From positions 124,001-188,000 of the forward strand of contig JADNRX010000055.1 in assembly GCA_015501595.1 (NCBI GenBank): 64,000 nucleotides of DNA, written 5' to 3'. The stretch comes from Hymenopellis radicata. Taxonomy: Eukaryota > Basidiomycota > Agaricomycetes > Agaricales > Physalacriaceae. The notes below the pieces were generated by a model. The model searched no databases. It was not told where the DNA came from and was given only the letters and a program-made list of their open reading frames with translations. Below, piece by piece: positions 36,901 to 47,830 of this stretch (position 1 is its first letter; each line of letters begins with the position of its first letter). The position numbers and the translations under genes are program-made.

Positions 36901-37895
36901 TGCTTTCCCATATTTTGCTATGGTTTCTAACATATGAATTAGTTCTGCATCCCGAACACAAACTCGACTACTTCAAGAACACGGGCTGGTCCGACGACTG
37001 GATCGACAACGCCCGAGAAATGATGCGGGTAGCATATCGAGAACGCTATGAGCCGCGATACGAGCTTCTCACGCGCTCACGATCTGGGAAGGCGACGAAG
37101 GCCTCGAGACAGTCTCCACGGAAAGCTATGAAAAAGGTAAGGAATATATATCACCTCTAGACCGACTCACCAAGCCATTTGTAGAAATCTGTCGTCCGAA
37201 ACCGTTTCTCGCGTGCATGGGTCCCGCCAACAGAGTCGTCGGAAGCGAACGAGTTGGAACTGTATCTTGCTGCCCCCCGCGAGCAAGCGCCGGACATCAT
37301 TGGCTGGTGGCAAGATAAGCGATCGACTTACCCGCGGCTGGCTCAAATGGCCTTGGACTATCACTCTATTCCAGGTATGCTGTCTCCTGTATTCCATTCT
37401 CATTTATTAAACATATCTCATAGCTACGTCGGTTTCCGTCGAACGAATCTTTAGCCGAGCTCGACGGTTGATTACGTGGGAGCGGAATCGCCTTAGTGCG
37501 CAAAGTGTCCGTGCACTCATGTGTGTTGGCGCGTGGAGTCTCATGGACCTTATCGAGGAGGAGGACATCCTTGCAGTGACGCGTGAGGCAATCCTTCCTC
37601 CAAAGGATAAGACAGCCGTGGAAGTAGAGCTTCCAGATGACTTCGACATGATTGATATCACTGATGATGAGGGCGGGGAAGACGACAATGTAGACAGCGC
37701 GATGAATGTAGATTCAGATTGATTAGTGTACAGAATTGATTATATTTGCTGTTTTCAGTGGGTGAACCCATGGGCTGACCCACGGGTCTTCAAACCCGCG
37801 TAGCCCGTACCCGTATGATACGGGTTGTAACCCGCGACGGGCACGGGCGTGGGTGTCTCTCCCGACACCCGCGGATCCTCCCGTGCTATTCCCTA
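33904..37895 (+). mobile_element. Complete hAT transposon, 3992 bp
   Basis: The ends are 16-bp inverted repeats with one mismatch: TAGGGAACAGCACGGG at 33904-33919 and its complement CCCGTGCTATTCCCTA at 37880-37895. The TAGGG start fits the hAT terminal consensus. Both subterminal regions (about 33920-34020 and 37755-37880) are filled with CGGGT/CGGGC and ACCCGT motifs in both orientations, the probable transposase-binding sites. An 8-bp duplication flanks it. It encodes one transposase (34243-37722). Identical duplications and near-perfect ends suggest a fairly recent insertion. Confidence 0.93.
34243..37722 (+). CDS. hAT transposase (BED finger, RNase H-like, hATC)
   Basis: DNA transposase with at least nine introns. 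Exon 1 (34243 to about 34783) encodes a basic, Pro-rich N-terminus with an NLS (GQKRKRKPS, KSKSKRK) and an acidic D run. Next comes a BED-like finger (RGCTINTRRFQ with Cys/His spacing) and the CVRWVSENCRPFAIV region. The catalytic RNase H-like core includes NVAIDGWTSQNHGAFIAITVH (first Asp), LSFTGDNASNND (second) and RCFAHTVNLVAK. The hATC dimerisation end contains IIGWWQDKRSTYPRLAQMALDYHSIPATSVSVERIFSRARRL. The C-terminus is acidic with MIDITDDE. Around 35250-35370 the family-like frame is offset by one base from the flanking exons, entering at the splice and returning near VSR/DTKN, so this copy may need an unusual splice or be inactive. Confidence 0.88.
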
Positions 37896-37903
37896 CTGCT
37901 GTC
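37896..37903. repeat. hAT target-site duplication, right (CTGCTGTC)
   Basis: Right copy of the 8-bp duplication; pairs with 33896-33903. Confidence 0.93.
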
Positions 37904-38260
37904 CTCCCCAATCCATTGATGTTGAGTAGAAGTCTTGAAGAAGGAGCCAGGCAGTACGGATGAACGAAGCATACAGACGAAAAAAGATCGGACAGCCCGA
38001 GGGAACGCAGTGCAAAGTTACTGTAAAAGAGTTCATGGATGACACAGAACGAGGTGAAATATTGCAACCTGCAAACAGAAGAGTTAGTTCAAAACCAAAA
38101 CATAAAAGTAGCGTTAAATTGAATGCAGCGTGTCAATTACAGATGGTAGATATGTACAATAATGCATGTGTCAGTGCGCGTGTAGATGTTGTCTTGTACA
38201 AAAGGAAGCTTGAAAAGAAAGAGATTTAATGCCACAACATGTAAACCAAAGAGAGCGTGT
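37904..38260. other. Spacer, hAT to kinase 3' end
   Basis: Contains the 3' untranslated region of the kinase gene. A plus-strand frame here (37960-38229) is unrecognised and probably chance. Confidence 0.5.
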
Positions 38261-41000
38261 CTACGAATATGGCAAAGGATTGGGACCGCCACCTTGATCA
38301 CGCCAGTTGTGCTGTCGAGGTCCCCCACCACGCCAATTATTGGGTGCATTCCCAGGACGGTTCGGTAGGACTCGCGGATCGCGGTTGCTGAACATAGGAC
38401 CCGTGGGAGGAGGACCATCTCGTCGGCCGCGAGGATGCCCACCACCTCGATTTGGAGGAGGTCCAAGGAACTTGTAATAATGGGGGTTAAAGGTGGAAGG
38501 ATTTTCGGGATCTCCGTGTAACGCAGGAGGATTCATCTGTAGTAAATGATGCAGATGAGGTGCCAGAGGCGGGTTGTTGTAGGAGTGTTGCGGCGGCAAC
38601 GGGGCGACGTCTCGGACGTAGAGCGGACGACGGAGAGGGACAACGGGTTGTTGCTGAGCGCTGCCGATGGGCCGTTGGTTGGGTGGACACGTTTGTCCAA
38701 CTCGTGAGAAGGTTCATAAGACGGCAACCTAAAACAATATGAGCACCTGAGCGTCGGTGCGCGAAAGAGGACTTACGTCTTCGGGTCTCCAGGTAGAGGG
38801 TCTGTCCAGAAGTAGTCATGGTCTAACGCCTGAGCAGCAGTGAGACGCTGCGCAGGATTTAATATCAGCAGCTTGTTCAAGAGATCCACGGTCTCCGGAT
38901 CGACGCTGATACAGAACGACAGTAAGTCAACGTTTACATAGAGCATTAGCTCTCCACAAACCTGTCAAAGTTCTGCTTGATTCTTCTAGGCAAATGATCC
39001 TTGAAGAACTTGGGCACGCCTTCACACCCAGGCAAGGCGTCGTGATTCGGCCAAGTGTGCTGCGTTGGTGTGCCACAGAGTGCCCATATTCTCTCCAGCT
39101 GGTCGATATCCGACGTTCCGGGAAGAATTGGACGTCGAGTAAACATTTCTCCCAAAACGCAGCTACGGGACGTTGATGAGTAAATATAGGCAGGTAATGA
39201 AGGCACGAACCCAATCCCCCATATGTCCACCTCTCCGCCGTAATTTCGCGCACCCATGAGAAGCTCAGGCGGCCGGTACCACCGGGTCACGACACAGTTA
39301 GTGTATCTTCGCTCTTTTCCCCGATAGTCAACCCGAGAATCAAACGCTCGTGCCAAACCAAAGTCTGCAATCTTCAGACTGCCGTTGTTGGATATGAGTA
39401 AGTTGGCGGCTTTCATATCCCGATGCAGGATGCCGTTCTGCGAGACTCAGAAAAGAGGCCCAGCGACAACGGGAAAGAACATACGCGATGCATGTACTCC
39501 GTGCCTTCCAACAACTGCCTCATGTACAACTTGATGTGACTGGGCTGTAATTTGACACGGTCATTGTCCAAGAGGCCAGCAAGATCGTGATCCATATATG
39601 GGGAGACCATAGTTACTGACAAAGGATCTTTTTCGGTACCTGTAATCCATATGACTCTGGGGTCTCGTGAAAAAAATGACAACTTACTTCGAACGACAAA
39701 CATGTCCACTATGTCGAGGATACAGGGGTGTTTCAAGGCCTTGAGAATCTTGATTTCTCTGAGTGCAGTTACCGGCATGCCTTCCTTTTCGTTGTGCATC
39801 AAAATACGTTTCAAGGCGACCATTTTTCCAGTAGATTTTTGTACGGCTTTGTGAACCTCTCTGATACGAAGATTAACGAAAGGTTGTCACGAGGAAGACT
39901 TGCCCAAAAGTACCTTCACCGAGCTTGGTTGTAACATCGTAATCGGCTTGCAATCCGCAACCTTTGAAAACACGCCCGTACGCCTGGTCTTCTTGCTTCC
40001 GGGATCGACACTGAGGAAGGGGTCTCCGAACCTTAGGCTTTGGTGGTGGAGGCTTCTTCTCTTCAACACGTTGCTTAGGCGGCTTCGGTAACGGAAGGGA
40101 TGGAGGAACATGATCCTTATTTGGAGCTTGAGGGCGGATAGAAAGCGGTGGCCGTGTGGGGAATGGACGCTGTTCAGGCGCCGGGGCTGGTGGTGGAGAA
40201 GGCGGAGGAGCAGTGGGCGGCGGTGGAGGAGGAGGTTGCTCTATGGGAGGTGGTTGAGAAGGAGGTGAAACTGGACGATAGTCGTGAGCCTGGTGATCAG
40301 GCCAAGACTGAGGCAATGGAGGTGTTTTGCGTGGTCTGAGTACTGCGGCGATATGGCGCGGTGGCGGCGGGGCGGTGACGAGGTGGAGTTCTAGGCGACC
40401 GTGGCCGTCGAGGACGGCACGTTCGCGGCTACGACCGCGCTCGGCAGGACGATCATCGCGTCGGGAGTCGCTCGGACGTTATGAACGGTCAGTGTCGCGC
40501 AGTCCCCAGCTGGCATGTTCGTCATCCTGGTAAGAAGGCCGGTATGAGTTATACCTATCTCTGTCGTAATCTCTGCTTCGCTCTCGTCGTCGCGGCGGTG
40601 ACATAACACGAGACTGTCGCTGGCTCCGCCATCTGTCGTGTTCACGAGGTGGAGAACGGATGGGTGAAGGTGAAGGGGTATAGCGCCTGCGTGGTGGGTA
40701 ACGGTCTGCCGTGGGCTCCCAGTGGTCAGGATGATGTCTCTGTCTCTGTGCATTTGCAGCCGCTTTCCTCTCGTCCTGCATCTGTTTATGGTCGATCTTC
40801 TTTATATCGGCAGGACCTGGAAAGAAGACTTTCGTTTTGAATGGAAAACTAATTGCTCTCTTCTTGGGAGGGTCCTCTGAGCGTGCGGGCGGTAATGGCG
40901 CAGCAGAACTACTGGGTTGTGGCGGGTAATTGCTCCGAGGCCGGACATTGTCGGGCGACGACGACGGACGTCGTTTGCGTCGGTCCTGCATTCCAGACAT
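38261..41000 (-). CDS. BUR1: CDK9/Bur1-type kinase, in-frame TAA upstream of P-loop
   Basis: Cyclin-dependent kinase of the P-TEFb/Bur1 class that phosphorylates RNA polymerase II and Spt5 during elongation. The N-terminus from ATG 41000 is Arg/Ser/Pro-rich (residues 1-170) and is followed by a long Pro-rich stretch. The kinase domain has the P-loop [20 protein letters not shown], the cyclin-binding MPVTALRE (PITALRE in CDK9), [18 protein letters not shown], the T-loop around [14 protein letters not shown], and a DIWGIGCVLGEMF helix. The C-terminal extension is Gly/Pro/Arg/Asn-rich and ends NPLPYS. An in-frame TAA lies at 40479-40481, in the Arg-rich region before the Pro-rich stretch; the same frame is open on both sides, and no good intron removes it. 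No ATG lies between it and the P-loop, so either an unseen splice or a nonsense change must be invoked. Confidence 0.87.
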
Positions 41001-41578
41001 CTTTGTCCAAGACGACAACGATGATGGCGAGAAGCTAAGCTCTTATATCTAGTCAGGACGACGTTGATCTGGGAACATTAACGGACAGGGTGGCATCTCG
41101 ATACGGCGCGTACCTTGAGCTACTGTTCATGAATCAACGACTGTCGAGACCGCGGACGACGACAAGAACACACCATAAACGTCTCGAAATTAGGCCTCCA
41201 CCACTGCACGAGACAGTCCCAGTCGTTGTCCACGCCATGCGACGCGCTGAACCCGTCAGCGCCGCCAGCCTGTCGTCCAGCACCCGCTTGAGATCGTCAA
41301 TCTCGAGCAGTCTGTCTGCCCGCGAACGGAAGTCTTAGGAGAGGACAAGTCGGCCATGCAGTTATGCAGCTAGAGGCGACGACGCAGAAGACGAAGGGAT
41401 GGTGATGGTGATGGCATGAAGTAAAGAAGGCGACGCGTCATTGAAGGTATTTCAATCGGAGTTTAAAAAGTGGTCAGTGTGGTGACCGAAGGCAAACCGA
41501 AGGCAAGTGGATGAAGAAGACTTAGACACAATTTCTTCGAGCAAGGTCGAAGTCTAACAAGTTTTAAATGCATTAAAG
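41001..41578. other. Kinase promoter region
   Basis: Upstream of the kinase start. No gene seen. The short plus-strand frame at 41090-41338 has no recognisable feature. Confidence 0.45.
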
Positions 41579-41786
41579 GGTCGAATGGCTATGGAAGGCC
41601 ATTCGACCACGTTCATGACCCTTTCATAGGCCCCGGAAGGCTATGAAAGGGCTGGAAGGCTATGAAAAGCCTTTCAGGCCTTACAAGGCCGTTGTACTGT
41701 ACATTTCATGTTCATAGACCATTAATGCAGCCATTTATTCACCATTGCGTAGGCTTTGAACGGGCAGTAAAAGTGAGAATAAATGG
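41579..41786. repeat. Cluster of perfect inverted repeats
   Basis: Three stem-loops in 208 bp: GGTCGAATGGC/GCCATTCGACC (41579-41589, 41598-41608), CCCTTTCATAG/CTATGAAAGGG (41619-41629, 41641-41651) and CCATTTATTC/GAATAAATGG (41731-41740, 41777-41786). GGAAGGCTATGAAA is also repeated directly. It is probably a small foldback or MITE-like relic. Confidence 0.7.
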
Positions 41787-42950
41787 TCAATTAAAGTATA
41801 TACAGGTGGTCAGCCCAGCAATCCAGGTAACCGTTACCAGGCGTGCCGCCACACCTCCAAGGGGTGTCTACGCGTCGCGGCCATTCTCTAACGCGCCATG
41901 GCCGTTTCTCTATGTGTAGTTGCTGCCGCGAGCGGACGCCGCCTCGGTCGCGTCTCGTGGCTGTGCGCTCCCGCGCTAGGCAATGTTGGCGTCACATACG
42001 TCGCTCATCAATCACCACCACCATCCAAGAACCATGACTCGCCTCATCTCGCGCTCGTTCCTAAAAAATGTCGCGGTATTTGCCGCTGTTCGTATTGGAG
42101 ACGTCCTTAGGCAAAAGGTGAGTCCTAGCAGCTCATTTTCTGGAATTTTGCTTACCAGAGATGCAACCTTTCTCATCTCATCGTGCTCTCCTCGCCGCCA
42201 TCTCGCTGCTACCACCACTGTGCCACCGCCGTCGTCATACTCTGCCCGCCGTCGCCGCCATCACACCACTGTTCCGCCGCCGTACTCTCTTCACATCGCC
42301 GCCGTTATCTCCCAACCATCATCACCTCATCGCTGCCATCTCGTCACCGCCGCCGTCGTCTTCGTGCCCTCCCCGCCATCGTATCCGCGCCATCTTCTTC
42401 GTCGCGCCATTGCCCGCTGTTCCGCCCACAGCTCTCTCCACCTTCCGTCGCCGCAGAAACGGATCGCGCCGCAAGGAAAAAGGACCAGATCGTCGTTGGG
42501 TGCGTTCACCCAAATCTCTACCCTCATCAAACTAACGATCCCACAGCGCCGCTACGCGTGTACCTCCGTTGGTCGACTCGCCGGTCAGCCATTCCCTGCC
42601 CACACCCATTACACCGCAGTTGGTCGTTCTATCTGTGGCGTCTGCCACGCGAGAGCGTCAGACCATCAACAACCAGGGCATCCTACCCAAAAGGTAAGTA
42701 CCTCTGTAGAACCAAGAAATCTCGCTCACCGAATGCCAGTTCTGATCCACTGAACCCATTTCTTGGCCACATCCCATCCCCACTCTTACCATTGTGTTAC
42801 GTTTACTGTTACATTGTTCCTTTTGCTGTCCGCGCGTTGTATTGGTGCCGTTGAAATTAATAAATTGAAAGTTACACTTGCATCTAACTCGTCTATATAT
42901 CTAAGAATTCGTGTTAGCCATGAAACAGAGAAAAAAAATGAGAAATACAA
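41787..42950. other. C/T-rich, G-poor tract and possible lone exon
   Basis: From about 42170 to 42440 the plus strand is dominated by CCGCC, CATC and CGTC runs with few G, so all three frames are open but compositionally simple. An ATG at about 42033 opens a short frame (TRLISRSFLKNVAVFAAVRIGDVLRQK) that ends at a GTGAGTCC donor, which may be a real first exon, but I could not chain it. I do not call a gene. Confidence 0.4.
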
Positions 42951-45470
42951 TCAATCTTCCAGGTCGTCAGCCGACGCACCCGACGCATCCTCGCCAAGAA
43001 TCTCGAATGTCTCCCAATCTGAGACGGTATAGTCGTCCTCACCCTGGCCATCTTCGTCATTAAGAAATTGATCCATGTCTTCCTGGTCCCTCTCCCTATC
43101 TGCCTCCGTCTCCTCCCGGGTAGCTTTGCCTTCCTCTTCATCCTCGTCAACTCCCTTGTCGTTTGTATCCCAAGCGCCATACGCATTTTCGACGTCATCG
43201 CGAAATATCTTTGTGGCGGCGTATGTTGCTCGATGCCCGATGCCCCAGCCGGTGAATGGCATGAACAGATCATGGTCAGCGAACCTGTTATGACGATCAA
43301 TTTTGAAAGAACGAAGGTGAGGAGAAGATTACTTACTGATTAACGTAGTAGTGCTGGTAATCAAACTCGTCTGCCAACTCTCCAGTACGACGCGCCATGG
43401 TATCCTCAGAGAAGCCATTTGTCACCAGCCGAGAGGCAAACCTCGCGATAACATGAAGAGCGCGAAGCACACTACGAGGACTAGCGAAACCAAACGCGTT
43501 TGGGTTATCAGCGCGACGGAAAGAAAGTCGGTGAAGCCTCCGCTTGGTGAAACCGCCAGGAGCCTTTGTATCCAAATCGAACCAGCGAAGCCATAGGATC
43601 AGCAAGACCGTATAGACCCCCTCTTTCTTGGAGCGAATTCGGGCACAGACATGGAAAATCTCAATGAGACGCGCGTAGTAGTACGGGTGGAATCGTTGGT
43701 CGTCTTGCGAGGCAAGAAGCATGACGTCTGGTTTGGTCTTTGGATTGATAATGTCCTAGCGCCAGCACCGCGAGTAACTGGTATAGTTCACCTGCATCAA
43801 CTCGTGGAAAAACAGCTTCTCTCCTTCAATCTCAACCGAGGCACGCTGCGCAGGCGAATACTCATTCCCAGGGTTTTCCGGTTGAACCTGCAGTCGTTCC
43901 AGGATGTGATTCAACAATCCTCTCTGAAGTACCTGTGAATGTACAAGTTACGAACAGTAAAGATCTGATGAAATGATCAACGTACATCGGGAACGCACGC
44001 CTCATCGTCTTTGTATTCTCGGTAGAATTCGGCCAACTTCATATTCTTCAACCGACTCGTTGACATCTCGAAGCTGCTATTGGGGTCTAGGCCCAGTTTC
44101 GGTTGTAGTGTCGGATAAGCAGTCGGAGGATTGGGGTCCTTCATCATCATCATCCGGATGCGGTTGTGACGAAGTCTCATGCTTGAACAGCTGTTTGTTG
44201 ACTCCACGTTTGTTTGTACGAATCTTGTAGTTGACCTTTGGGAGTCTATGTTCGGATTCTCCCTGATGCAATGTTAGTCAAGCGAATACGTCTAGGTGCC
44301 AGTCAAACCTCACCGCTTTAGTGCTAAAGTTACCCAATGGTCCGCACTGACGGACTATCTTCGGAACATCCCCAAGCATGTGCCACTTTACCGTCTTCAA
44401 GTTGAACTCTGCTTTGAGCACCCGACGTTTTGGAGGGGCCGCGTCCGAGCCATCCTTGGCAGCCACGGCTGCCGCCCAACGCGCCTGCTTTTCCTTCGGA
44501 GTCTCCTTGGTCTTGAACAGGGGACAAACGGCTTGGGAGAATATTCGCATTTCATCACCAAGCCTCTGAGTCGCAACGTCGAGCATGTGGAGGGTCGCAT
44601 CCATTTGAACAGTTAGATGTGCCACGGCGTTCCAGGTTGCACAAGCCCACAGCAAGTTCATGACGTTCCGGTTGGCTTCGGCGGGCATGATAAGTTGTTC
44701 AAAGCATGGAATGCAGCACTATGAGGTATTATCAGATGGTTTCATACTCAGAACGCGCTCGGTACGTACCAAAAGAAGGTTCTCATAGTCGCGGGCTGCA
44801 AATTGCTTCATCTCAGACACATCGCTGGTGAACTTGCGAATGGATGACCGGCCAAAGGCGCTAATCTTTCGAAATCGCGCTTCAAACTCTCGAAGTACGG
44901 CCTCGCCGAGTGCATGGAGAATCCGGATAAGATGAATAAAGAGTCGCTTCAAGACGCCAATGAACCATTCATGAAGCGACTCACTTTGGAAGAGCTGGAA
45001 GTAATTGGTGTGTATGTGCGTCTGGGCCTCAACTTTGTGGAAAAACTCGGAGAAGGCATTCTAGCCACAGGTCAGCCTCTCTCGCTTGAAATGAAAGAAA
45101 ACTTACGCGTATCGGTATCGCAGACTGACTCTTAAGCAAATCCTCCACAGCAGAACTTCCCACTCCTTTGCTATCAAGGAATATCCGACGTCGTGCCTTC
45201 TCGATGGTCTCTCGCCGGCGTGCATCATCCACTCGCTCGAGCCGTTCCCGTCTCTTCATGTCCTTCGCAAGCCCCATTTCTCCCATGTCGGCCTTGTGGA
45301 TACGACACCGCGGACATGGGTGCAGACCCAGAGACTTTAGACAGGCCAACAATACCCTGAATTTGCTTTGTGAGAGCGGTATTGGAAAGCCGTTGAACGC
45401 ACTTACTTTTCCACATAGTCGTTGGAAAAGGCAAAGAATCGTGGAAAGAAGAGGCGCCAGACTTGATCAA
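42951..45470 (-). pseudogene. Agaricomycete transposase-like gene, copy A (5' truncated)
   Basis: Member of a multicopy agaricomycete transposase family (Plavaka-like is my tentative assignment). Ordered minus-strand blocks are: FDQVWRLFFPRFFAFSNDYVEK, LLACLKSLGLHPCPRCRIHK (zinc-binding CPRC), AKDMKRRERLERVDDARR, a FGRSSIRKFTSDVSEMKQFAARDYENLL helix, LLWACATWNAVAHLTVQMD, AEFNLKTVKWHMLGDVP, GESEHRLPKVNYKIRTNKRG, a C-terminal NYTSYxRxxxQDIINPxT region, and GWGIGHRATYAATKIF before an acidic tail ending at 42951. Introns are still recognisable. Upstream of about 45470 the frame breaks and the family's N-terminal half is missing, so the copy is incomplete. Confidence 0.75.
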
Positions 45471-45849
45471 AACATTGAGGATCATGCCCGCCGTTCCCTA
45501 TTCACGATCCCGCCGCCCACACCAGCGCGTACACGCGCTCTCTCTGCGGCCTCTGCGCCACTGGAGGAGCTGCTAAAGACGCCAAAACGGTCAGCATGCC
45601 GTTCATTTGAGCTCCGGTCGACTCACCTTTCTGTAGACCTGAATTCATCGACCAAGTTCTCAACCCTACTGCCACCCACCTCTCCACTCAATCTTTCGCC
45701 GACTAGTACTCTTGACTTCTGTACCTACAACATTTTGACACAGCTTGTACGTGATTTCGCCGAAAAAAACTCCGTAATACATGCGTTTCTTCTTGAAAAT
45801 GGAGTGAGTTATGCAACGGAGCAAAAATAGAGCCATACCTAATCTATGG

Positions 45850-47830
45850 GTCTCCGTACCCGAGTTCGTCTATCAAATCGTCTTCTACCTCACTCTCTTC
45901 ACTCAAGGCGTCCTCCTCGTCGTCCTCTTCATCGCTATCATCTGCAGTCGGTCGGGGATCGTCGTCCTCAAAGTCTTCATTCTCCAAGTCATTGTCTTCT
46001 TCCTCCGTAATGCAACCGTCCTCAATCTCGGTCTCTGCCAAGTCATTATCCTCCGTCTCCGAATCGTCCATCTTGTTCGCGGTCCCTGGAACCCATGCGC
46101 CATACGCGCGGTCACACTGATCACGGAATATCCTCGTCGCTTGATAGGTCGAACGATGTCCAATCCCGTTGCCAGTAAAGCGATGAAACATGTCACGATC
46201 CACAAACCTGGAAATGCGAATTAGTAGGGACGAACTGTATAATTCAAAGGCATACATGTTCACGTAAAATCGAAACGAGTCTAGTCGCCCTCGCTTGGTC
46301 GCCTGGCTATAGACTTGTACAGCTTGTTGTTCGTCTTCCGGCGAACGAAATTCGGGATCAACTGCACGGCACGAAGCGCATCGTCCGGACTAACGAAGCC
46401 AAACGCCTCAGGATCGTTGGCGTCCGCAAATCCAACTTGATAAAGCCGACGATTGACGAAACCTGCAGGCTGTGCTTCATGGAGAGCAAGCCAACGGATC
46501 CACAAAATCTCCAGATGCTTATACTTTCCTCCAGCAAGGCACGCTTTGACATGAAAGATGGAAAGTACGCGGGCATAGTAATAAGGATGCGTTTTTTGAT
46601 CGGCCGGGTCTGCGAGCATCATGATATCGGCTTTTGTCGATGGGTTAATGATATCTTGCTGTCGGCGGCGATCGTACGAGGTATAATTGAGGCGCAGGAC
46701 CTTGTGAAAGTACATCATGTCCTTGTTGATGCTAACTTGGCGGCGCTCTTCGGCAGAAAAGGACACGCCATCCGCAGGCTGAAGACCCAGGCGCTCAAGA
46801 ATATGGTTGCGGAGCTTGGGAGTGAAATTCTGAGTATGGTGTTAGTTTATACACAATGTATGCCGACATTAACGTGCCTTGAGAGCGATGTCCTGTGGAT
46901 CCTGGAAAGCAAACTCGAGTAGCTGTTGCGGGTACCTCTCGAGTCCGAGATATGGTGGTGCACTCTGGGATCGGAGGCGGCCACTTCTTCTGCGCCTCTT
47001 GGGCTCGCAGATGTGTCCTTGCGTTTGCCATCCTTCGTCCGTCCATCGTGGCCTCGAACCTGTTTCATGCAACGTTCTCGTAACTCGTCCTTTTCACGAA
47101 TGATCCGCAAGCGCCGTTGGCGAGTCTCGATTTTCTTGATCTGGTGGACAAATTTACGTTTGTTCGTACGAACTCGATATGTTGTTCTAGGACGTGCGTG
47201 CTCGCACTCTCCCTACGAACAATAAGACTTGTGTTCTCAACGAATGAACACCTTGGACTTACCGCCATAGTGCTATAACCGTTTGTAGTCCCAAACTCAC
47301 CGGTGCAGGCTGGCACATCTGGGATCGCGTGAATCTTGTACGTGTCCAGATTGTACTCTGTCTTGACGGTCTTCTTACGTGCCTTCTGGGTCGAGGGAGC
47401 TGCAGTAGGAACAGGGACAGAACTTGATGCGGTCGTTCGAGCCGCCCTGCGAGCCTCGCTGCGAACGCGAGCTGCGGCCTCCTTTGGCGTCTCCGTAGTC
47501 TCATACTTGCGGCAGACGCTCTTTTGGAAAAGACGGAGGCCGTCCGTGAGACGGCGAGTAACAGCGTCAAAGTGATGCAGGCTAGAATCGGAGTTAAGAC
47601 GACTCTTTGCGTGGGAATGCCAAGTGCAGCATTCAAAGAGGAGATCATGGACGATCTTATCGTCAGCGGGCTCGAGGAGGCCTTCCATGCAAGGGATGAT
47701 GCACTATGGACAGTTAGCTTTTGAACGAACCCCAGAACAGAGACAGCTAACCGGTAGAACACCCTCGTAATCGCGTGCAGGAGACGACTTCATGTCCACC
47801 ACCTTATCGGGGAAACGTCGTATCCCAGAC
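45850..47830 (-). pseudogene. Agaricomycete transposase-like gene, copy B (5' truncated)
   Basis: A second, diverged member of the copy-A family in the same orientation. Blocks present are FGRSGIRRFPDKVVDMKSSPARDYEGVL (about 47830-47760), LLFECCTWHSHAKSRLNSDSSLHHFD, TEYNLDTYKIHAIPDVP, LRLNYTSYDRRRQQDIINPST, HPYYYARVLSIFHV, and FVDRDMFHRFTGNGIGHRSTYQATRIF, followed by a strongly acidic C-terminus to 45850. It starts abruptly near 47830, where an in-frame stop and unrelated sequence lie upstream. The CPRC region of copy A is absent. It is either a fragment or a copy cut by the neighbouring gene. Confidence 0.73.

Noticed and set aside
42161..42854. Long overlapping plus-strand frames rich in Arg, Pro, Ser and His as a possible secreted or basic protein gene
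   Set aside because: All frames are open because the tract is C/T-rich and G-poor; products are low-complexity and frame-dependent, with no start context or motif.
45168..45830. A 220-residue plus-strand frame as a gene
   Set aside because: It is antisense to the conserved CPRC region and upstream exon of transposase copy A; the minus-strand reading has the family motifs.
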